A model generated the notes under the pieces. The model was not told where the DNA came from, did no database searches, and was given only the letters and a program-made list of their open reading frames with translations. A stretch of 24,263 nt of DNA from Desulfotomaculum sp. (GTDB lineage Bacteria; Bacillota; Desulfotomaculia; Desulfotomaculales; Nap2-2B): the NCBI GenBank assembly GCA_003513005.1, contig DOTD01000077.1, positions 1 to 24,263 on the forward strand, given 5' to 3'. The translations under genes and the position numbers were made by a program. This document shows, in pieces, positions 19,655-24,263 of the stretch (position 1 is the stretch's first letter; every line of letters starts with the position of its first letter).

Positions 19655-21829
19655 TTGAACGGGTTAAATGAGTTGAGGGACAGGGCTAAAAGTATGGCTC
19701 CTCTTTTTTATCCTTCTTCAATTGCAGTAATTGGAGCGTCCGAAAAACTGACCAAACCGGGAGAAATTGTTCTGACCTACCTTTTAGAAGGCGGCTTTCG
19801 GGGAAATATATTTCCGGTGAACCCCCGGGAAAAAGAAATAAAGGGGTTACGTTGTTATCCGTCAGTATTGGATATACCGGAACAGGTTGATCTGGTTGTG
19901 ATTGCTGTTACTGCCCCCCTGGTCATGAAAATATTTCAAGAATGCGCTGCCAAAGGTATCAAGGGGGCGATAATTTTTTCCTCGGGATTTGCTGAGGTAG
20001 GCGAGGAAGGAATTAAGCTTCAGGAGGAACTGAAGGAATTGGCCGGCAGGCATAAAATAAAAATCTGCGGGCCTAACTGCATGGGTATTGCAAATTACAG
20101 GAATAACATGAGGGCTGTTTTCTCTTTTGCCAGTATTTTTCCGGTCAATCCTCCCCAGTCGCCCCAAAACATTTGTTTTTTAACTCAAAGCGGTGGTTTC
20201 GGACTTAGCGTGACGGTTACAGCAGCCGCTCAGGGTCTTGGTTTTTCTTATTTTGTCAGCACTGGCAACGAGGCAGAATCGGATTTTTCCGATTTTCTGG
20301 CCTTTTCAGCGGATGATCCGCAGACCAGCATTATCGCGGGTTACATGGAAGGGATCCGGGACGGCCGAAAACTTGCTTTGGCTGCTGATATGGCAAGAGA
20401 GGCAAAAAAACCGGTGGTTATTTTTAAAACAGGCCGTTACAAAGCCTCTGCCAAGGCTGCCCTTTCGCACACCGGTGCCCTGACTGGTTCCGATATGGTT
20501 TATTCTTCGTTTTTCCGGCAGAAAGGTATCATTCGCCCGGAGAGCATCGAAGAATTAATTGCCATCCTTACTTTACTGGAAACAAAGATGATTCCGCGGG
20601 GGAAAAGAGCAGTGATCTTTGCTTCTTCCGGCGGGCATGGGGTAGTTATGGCAGATAAGTTCGCTGAAGCGGGGCTGGAGGTAGCCGTCCTTGCTGAGGA
20701 TACCTGCCGGAAAATATCCGGGTTGTTGCCCTCCTTTGCTTCTGTAACCAATCCTATCGACTTTACCGGCATGGATATGGTTTCGCGTAAGATTCTAAAA
20801 GCATGTGCGGAAGTGGTGGCGGAAGATCCGGGAGTAGACATGCTTATTTTTTCCTACTGGGCGGCCAATACCATGGAAAGCCATGTATGGGATCAAATGG
20901 TGCAAATAAAAGAAGCTACTTCCAAGCCGGTAATCGCCATTATTATGGCAAGTATGACGGGGGCTGCTTTGGAACATATGGCATACCTCAAAAGGCACGG
21001 TATTCCGGTCGTAGCGGGAATAGATTTTGCTGTAAAGGCAATAAGCAAGGTTGTTGATTACACCTTTAAGATCAATTCCGGAAAGCAAGAGACATCCGGG
21101 CCGGCCGGTTCCCCGGCCAGGGAAAGGGTTGAGGGAATCCTGGCCGGCCATTCCCCCGGCGCCAGGCTTTCCGAGGCGCAGGCCAAGGGAATCCTGGCCG
21201 CCTACGGCATACCGGTTACCAGGGAGAGGCGCGCCGGCTCCGCAGGAGAAGCTTTGGAGGCAGCCGGACAGATCGGCTACCCGGTTGCCTTGAAAATTGA
21301 TTCGCCGGATATCTTGCATAAAACAGAAGCAGGGGGAATCAAGCTGAATCTTACCTCTGCCGGGCAGGTGGAGGAGTCCTTTGAAGAAATACTGGCCAGC
21401 GCCGGGCAGTATCAACCCGGGGCGAATATAGCGGGTGTTCTGGTGCAGGAAATGCTGAAAGAAGGCACAGAAGTTATGGTGGGAATTGGTAATGATCCTG
21501 TCTTCGGTTCTACGGTAATGTTCGGACTGGGGGGGATTTTTGTTGAGCAACTGGGTGATGTTTCCCTTCGCGTGGCGCCTGTTGGTGAAAATGACGCCTG
21601 GGAAATGTTGCGGGAAATAAAAGCGCACCGTGTTCTTGACGGGGTGCGCGGCAGGCCGCCGGTGGATAAAAGGGCAGTTGTGGATATTATCCTTAAATTA
21701 TCCCAACTGGCAATGGATTTCCCGCAGATAGCGGAACTGGATATCAACCCCCTGATAGTGTTTGAGGAAGGGAAAGGCGCCTGTGCTGCAGATGCCCTGA
21801 TTATTTTAAAGGGGGCGGTAAGTGGGTAG
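19655..21829 (+). CDS. ADP-forming acetyl/acyl-CoA synthetase (acetate--CoA ligase)
   Basis: 724 residues in a single-chain alpha-beta fusion. It converts acyl-CoA, ADP and phosphate to the acid, CoA and ATP. Residues about 17-130 are the CoA-binding Rossmann domain (SSIAVIGASEK, GNIFPVNP); 150-460 are the two succinyl-CoA ligase-like domains with the phosphorylated histidine H272 in LSHTGALTGSD; 495-720 are the ATP-grasp domain (GIPVTRERRAGS, YPVALKIDSPDILHKTEAGG, ELDINPLIVFEEG). Start is TTG at 19655, seven bases after AAGGAG; the next in-frame ATG is codon 14. In anaerobes this enzyme makes acetate and ATP from acetyl-CoA, which fits the pyruvate oxidoreductase operon upstream. It is monocistronic as far as visible. 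Acetate is the likely, not proved, product. Confidence 0.9.
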   Translation: MNGLNELRDRAKSMAPLFYPSSIAVIGASEKLTKPGEIVLTYLLEGGFRGNIFPVNPREKEIKGLRCYPSVLDIPEQVDLVVIAVTAPLVMKIFQECAAKGIKGAIIFSSGFAEVGEEGIKLQEELKELAGRHKIKICGPNCMGIANYRNNMRAVFSFASIFPVNPPQSPQNICFLTQSGGFGLSVTVTAAAQGLGFSYFVSTGNEAESDFSDFLAFSADDPQTSIIAGYMEGIRDGRKLALAADMAREAKKPVVIFKTGRYKASAKAALSHTGALTGSDMVYSSFFRQKGIIRPESIEELIAILTLLETKMIPRGKRAVIFASSGGHGVVMADKFAEAGLEVAVLAEDTCRKISGLLPSFASVTNPIDFTGMDMVSRKILKACAEVVAEDPGVDMLIFSYWAANTMESHVWDQMVQIKEATSKPVIAIIMASMTGAALEHMAYLKRHGIPVVAGIDFAVKAISKVVDYTFKINSGKQETSGPAGSPARERVEGILAGHSPGARLSEAQAKGILAAYGIPVTRERRAGSAGEALEAAGQIGYPVALKIDSPDILHKTEAGGIKLNLTSAGQVEESFEEILASAGQYQPGANIAGVLVQEMLKEGTEVMVGIGNDPVFGSTVMFGLGGIFVEQLGDVSLRVAPVGENDAWEMLREIKAHRVLDGVRGRPPVDKRAVVDIILKLSQLAMDFPQIAELDINPLIVFEEGKGACAADALIILKGAVSG

Positions 21830-22042
21830 ATCACCCAGGATGAATTTTTTCAAAAAGGCTGATAAATGGGGTTATTTAAAGAATGACTCCAAAAAATTGA
21901 GATAGTCTAACTTAAGACCTTGCGTAATGCGCCTGCATATACCCGGCCAGTTTTTCTACCGGCAGTACCCCGCGTGTATATTCGATATCTCCGAAGGATG
22001 TGCGCTGCGCCGGTAACGAAGAGCATCAAACTCGAGTTATTA
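21830..22042. other. Spacer downstream of the acyl-CoA synthetase with an unrecognised leftward remnant
   Basis: No clear terminator. On the minus strand a frame from about 22029 to the stop at 21912-21914 reads SFGDIEYTRGVLPVEKLAGY and ends MQAHYARS. It has a protein-like composition but a stop directly before it and no start, so it looks like the C-terminus of a lost gene. I do not recognise the family. Confidence 0.35.
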
Positions 22043-22483
22043 GTAAGTATTCAGTGAACCCGCTTTAACCCCATAACCTCGCTGCTTCCTGCCTTTTCCT
22101 GTTTGTTGTTTGACTTAAAAATTTAATTAATGGGACTGAAAAGCAACTGAAACCTCAAGCAGTTCAACAAACAGAGGTTCCCGAAAGCACCGGTGATTAT
22201 GTCCCGGCTCAAGGCGGGAAGCGGGGCGCCAAGTTCGGCCATCAGGGTCACGGACGCAAAATCCCCGACCTTCACGAAATCACAGTGATTCATGAGATCC
22301 CGGATGACGAAATGTATTGCCCCCACTGCGGTAAACTCCGGTCGCTCTCCGGCTTCGCGGAAGTATCTTACGAGATCGATTATGAAATAAGATTCGTGCG
22401 CAAAAAAAACAATATGGCCGGAATCATCACTACACTATAAAATGCTGGTTTAGTAAATACTCGACCGTTCACTGAATACTTAC
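22043..22483. mobile_element. Deleted IS66-type element with perfect 17-bp inverted repeats
   Basis: GTAAGTATTCAGTGAAC (22043-22059) is repeated exactly in inverted orientation at 22467-22483, bounding 441 bases. Inside is an IS66-like transposase fragment. Termini starting GTAAG fit the IS66 family. Too short to be autonomous, so it is a MITE-like deletion derivative. I could not find a clean 8-base target duplication: the flanks are AGTTATTA and ATATAACG. Confidence 0.8.
22114..22440 (+). pseudogene. IS66 transposase fragment (zinc-finger region)
   Basis: Open frame without a start codon, ending TAA at 22438-22440. It contains GAKFGHQGHGRKIPDL and VIHEIPDDEMYCPHCGKL, the glycine-rich linker and CPHCG zinc finger upstream of the catalytic domain in IS66 TnpC, then EVSYEIDYEIRFVRKK. 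The DDE domain is deleted: the frame runs straight into the right inverted repeat. Confidence 0.8.
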
Positions 22484-22653
22484 ATATAACGCCTTTGAAT
22501 AACGGATTTACTTTGCGGGAATTAACAAGTGACAAAAATATATATAAAGTAGAACATTCTGCATCATAGTAAATTATAATTCTGCATTTGGTGATTTTGG
22601 GCTACTGGTGAGAATAAGCTAACAACTTGTAACCGATTCACAGGGTACCGAAG

Positions 22654-22684
22654 AGGCGCTTTTCTTGAAAAACTGCCTTTTTTT
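22654..22684 (+). terminator. Weak intrinsic terminator upstream of hicAB
   Basis: AGGC (22654-22657) and GCCT (22675-22678) with an inner TTTT/AAAA, followed by seven T residues. It could insulate hicAB from read-through. Confidence 0.45.
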
Positions 22685-22705
22685 CGTTTCCCTAGCTAGA
22701 ACCCA

Positions 22706-22734
22706 TTGACATATGCCACTATATACGGTACTAT
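22706..22734 (+). promoter_or_regulatory. Promoter of hicAB
   Basis: TTGACA (22706-22711) and TACTAT (22729-22734) with a 17-base spacer; the hicA ATG follows 19 bases later. TAGCTAGA at 22693-22700 lies just upstream. Confidence 0.7.
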
Positions 22735-22752
22735 TATAAAAAGGTACGAACG

Positions 22753-22998
22753 ATGAGTAAGCTCGAAAAACTCCTTCAAAAAATTAAAAACAACCCCAAA
22801 CAGGTCAGGTTTGACGAACTGGATAGGATTCTGACTAGGGCGGGTTTTGAAAGAAGGCAGCCAGGAAGCGGCTCAAGCCATTATTACTACACTAAAGGCC
22901 CTTTAATGATATCTGTCCCCTACCGTCAACCGTATATATTAACCACTTATGTTGTGGCTGCAATAAAACTCCTTAAAGGGATGGGCGAAGATGACTAA
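22753..22998 (+). CDS. hicA: HicA-type toxin (mRNA interferase)
   Basis: 81 residues with the small dsRBD-like HicA fold. It has FDELDRILTRAGFERRQPGSGSSHY with the catalytic histidine H43, and SVPYRQPYILTTYV before the last helix. HicA toxins cleave mRNA independently of ribosomes. ATG follows AAGGTACGAACG. It overlaps the antitoxin gene by eight bases, toxin first, as in many hicAB pairs. The N-terminal lysine-rich segment (LEKLLQKIKNNPKQV) is typical of the longer Firmicutes variants. Confidence 0.85.
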   Translation: MSKLEKLLQKIKNNPKQVRFDELDRILTRAGFERRQPGSGSSHYYYTKGPLMISVPYRQPYILTTYVVAAIKLLKGMGEDD

Positions 22999-23356
22999 AA
23001 AAAACCTTGAATATTATCTTGGGCTGCCTTACAAGATAGTCCTTTACCCCGCCGAAGAAGGCGGCTATGCCATTGAAATTCCGGAACTTCCCGGCTGCGT
23101 CAGTCAGGGGCAAACCCTGGAAGAGGCATACGAAATGATACAAGACGCAAAAAAAGGTTGGATTGATCTTGCTCTGCAAAATGGAAATCCAATTCTTGAA
23201 CCAGCCAGGGCGGAAGAATACTCCGGTAAATTTAATATACGTATGCCCAAATCCCTCCACCGCATCCTTGTCGCAAAAGCCAAAGAAGAGAAAGTCAGCC
23301 TTAATCAATACATTAACTATCAATTAGCCCGCGGTGTCGGTTATCATGTTAAGTAA
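22991..23356 (+). CDS. hicB: HicB-type antitoxin
   Basis: 121 residues. The N-terminal HicB fold shows YKIVLYPAEEGGYAIEIPEL and PGCVSQGQTLEEAY, a degraded RNase H-like domain that masks HicA. The C-terminal ribbon-helix-helix of the Arc type (about 78-115, SGKFNIRMPKSLHRILVAKA) should bind the hicAB promoter and repress it. The eight-base overlap with hicA suggests coupled translation. The pair sits directly after the IS66 remnant, in the accessory region. Confidence 0.9.
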   Translation: MTKKNLEYYLGLPYKIVLYPAEEGGYAIEIPELPGCVSQGQTLEEAYEMIQDAKKGWIDLALQNGNPILEPARAEEYSGKFNIRMPKSLHRILVAKAKEEKVSLNQYINYQLARGVGYHVK

Positions 23357-23513
23357 GATGAGTTCTCCCAATCGGTCTGCGTGAAGAAGGGACGGAAAGT
23401 TATTCCCGTTTCTTTACAGAAATCAGTCATAGCAAGTGTATGAGGGACAACCATTTGCTTATAGATGTATGGACTAAGAAAAGCAGCCCCAGAGCTGCTT
23501 CAAGGAGAGTCTT
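23357..23513 (+). other. Spacer and leader of ywbE with hairpins
   Basis: A weak hairpin, ACGGAA (23392-23397) with TTCCCGT (23403-23409, one bulged C) followed by TTCTTT, may terminate hicAB. A stronger hairpin, AAGCAGC (23481-23487) with GCTGCTT (23494-23500) and a six-base loop, stands immediately before the AAGGAG ribosome binding site of ywbE. No T-box or other recognised riboswitch is visible. Confidence 0.5.
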
Positions 23514-23720
23514 ATGGACGGGAAAGAACGTGTGAATATTAAACCGGGAATACGCGTTTTGATTGTACAAAAACAGGATCAGCGAACCGGAAAAACAACC
23601 GAGGGGGTAGTTGAAACTATTCTCACCAGGTCGGCCGTTCATCCCCATGGTATAAAAGTCAGACTTGTTGGGGGTCTGGTGGGAAGGGTCAAGCAGATCA
23701 TTCCTGAAGGAGAACGCTGA
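23514..23720 (+). CDS. ywbE: YwbE family protein (DUF2196)
   Basis: 68 residues. INIKPG-like start, VQKQDQRTGKTTEGVVETIL and HPHGIKVRL-GG-VGRVKQI match the short conserved YwbE family, whose function is unknown. The sequence looks like a small beta-barrel (KOW/S1-like) and could bind nucleic acid, but that is only inference. ATG follows AAGGAGAGTCTT. The stop overlaps the next start by one base (TGATG), so the two genes are translationally coupled. Confidence 0.85.
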   Translation: MDGKERVNIKPGIRVLIVQKQDQRTGKTTEGVVETILTRSAVHPHGIKVRLVGGLVGRVKQIIPEGER

Positions 23721-24058
23721 TGAACATTCAAATATTTGGCGCGGTAAAATGTTTTGACACAAAGAAGGCGGAGAGGTATTTTAAAGAGAGAAATATTAAA
23801 TTTCAATGGATTGACCTTTATAAATACGGATTGAGCAAGGGCGAGTTCGCCAGTGTGAAGGCTGCGGTCGGCCTGAATAATTTATTCAACCAGGAAACAG
23901 CCGAATATAAGAAGCTCAATCTTCAATTTATCAGCAGCGCCGGTATGAGGGAGAGAATACTTTTGGAAAACCCCAGGCTTTTTAAAACTCCGATTGTCCG
24001 GAACGGCAGGCAGGCCACGGTTGGCTATCAGCCTGATGTGTGGAAGGACTGGGAGTAA
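23720..24058 (+). CDS. ArsC/Spx-like thioredoxin-fold protein
   Basis: 112 residues of the ArsC/Spx/YffB superfamily: IFGAVKCFDTKKAERYFKER at the N-terminus and TPIVRNGRQATVGY (90-103), the segment that holds the conserved cis-proline and Arg in ArsC-like proteins. Only one cysteine (C11), in a CFDT context rather than CxxC, so the Spx-type disulfide switch and the multi-cysteine arsenate reductase cycle are not possible within this chain. Glutathione- or thiol-linked chemistry at C11 is possible. It is coupled to ywbE and lies 26 bases before trpB. Arsenate reduction should not be assumed. Confidence 0.8.
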   Translation: MNIQIFGAVKCFDTKKAERYFKERNIKFQWIDLYKYGLSKGEFASVKAAVGLNNLFNQETAEYKKLNLQFISSAGMRERILLENPRLFKTPIVRNGRQATVGYQPDVWKDWE

Positions 24059-24084
24059 GCCAGGACAAAAAGGGAGAATTGGAT

Positions 24085-24263
24085 ATGTCAAGAGGACGGT
24101 TTGGAATCCACGGGGGGCAGTATATTCCCGAGACTCTGATGAACGCGGTAATCGAGCTGGAAGAAGCATACAACCACTTTAAGGACCTTCCTGACTTTAA
24201 AGAGGAATTGGAGGATCTGCTTAAAAATTATGCGGGGCGGCCTTCGCTGCTTTATTACGCGGA
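24085..24263 (+). CDS. trpB: Tryptophan synthase beta chain, N-terminus (partial)
   Basis: ATG at 24085, eight bases after AGGGAG, open for 59 codons to the window edge. It reads GRFGIHGGQYIPETLMNAVI, then AYNHFKDLPDF and YAGRPSLLYYA, which is the start of the TrpB1-type beta subunit (COMM region and substrate channel side come later, outside the window). TrpB condenses indole and serine on PLP. trpA and other trp genes are not upstream, and no leader peptide or T-box is seen, so it may be an orphan or the first gene of a trpBA pair. Confidence 0.9.
   Translation, partial: MSRGRFGIHGGQYIPETLMNAVIELEEAYNHFKDLPDFKEELEDLLKNYAGRPSLLYYA

Noticed and set aside
20795..21628. Long minus-strand open frame (277 codons) opposite the acyl-CoA synthetase
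   Set aside because: Antisense shadow of a gene with intact, well-conserved domains; low-complexity His/Gly-rich translation.
22484..22752. Further gene or ncRNA between the IS66 remnant and hicAB
   Set aside because: AT-rich sequence without open frames; only a weak terminator and the hicAB promoter are supported.
23357..24084. T-box or trp leader controlling trpB
   Set aside because: No T-box sequence, specifier stem or Trp-rich leader peptide is seen upstream of ywbE or trpB.

Overview
The window looks like a chromosomal segment of an anaerobic, low-to-mid GC Firmicute, probably of the Peptococcaceae type (Desulfotomaculum/Pelotomaculum relatives). This rests on the Bacillus-like block abrB-rsmI-yabA-yaaT-holB-tmk-decarboxylase, oxygen-sensitive iron-sulfur 2-oxoacid oxidoreductase genes, an ADP-forming acetyl-CoA synthetase, Shine-Dalgarno-rich starts and sigma-A type promoters. 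No species name can be proved from the sequence alone.

Layout. 1-410: start of a leftward gene cut by the window edge, then a promoter region. 410-5890: abrB on the plus strand, converging on a tightly packed leftward housekeeping operon: PLP decarboxylase, tmk, holB, yaaT/ricT, yabA, rsmI. 5891-6134: divergent promoters, including an exact consensus TTGACA-N17-TATAAT. 6135-12214: a seven-gene rightward operon in which three NuoE/NuoF/NuoG-like subunits lie between porGDA and porB. It ends in a strong terminator. 12462-15750: tig-clpP-clpX. 15774-19626: a degenerate accessory region. It holds tandem palindromes, a leftward surface-protein gene or fragment, an IS3-type fragment joined to a tyrosine-recombinase fragment, a composite of two group II introns (one inserted in the reverse transcriptase of the other, then deleted), and a pyrK tail. 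19655-21829: ADP-forming acyl/acetyl-CoA synthetase. 21830-22752: IS66-type remnant inside perfect 17-bp inverted repeats. 22753-23356: hicAB toxin-antitoxin pair. 23514-24263: ywbE, an ArsC/Spx-like gene and the 5' end of trpB.

How the genes work together. The main candidate for an unusual system is the por-nuoEFG operon. It encodes a complete four-subunit TPP-dependent pyruvate (2-oxoacid) oxidoreductase plus a flavin/NAD module: a NuoE-like [2Fe-2S] protein, a HydB-like NuoF with extra N- and C-terminal cluster domains, and a short NuoG-like ferredoxin without catalytic domain. The arrangement suggests one complex that passes electrons from pyruvate to NAD(P)+, alone or together with ferredoxin (flavin-based bifurcation or confurcation). 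The acetyl-CoA formed could feed the ADP-forming synthetase encoded 7.4 kb downstream, giving acetate and ATP. The link to NAD and any bifurcation are inferences from gene order and domain content. The mobile-DNA region separates clpX from the synthetase gene and appears to be a hot spot of insertion and deletion.
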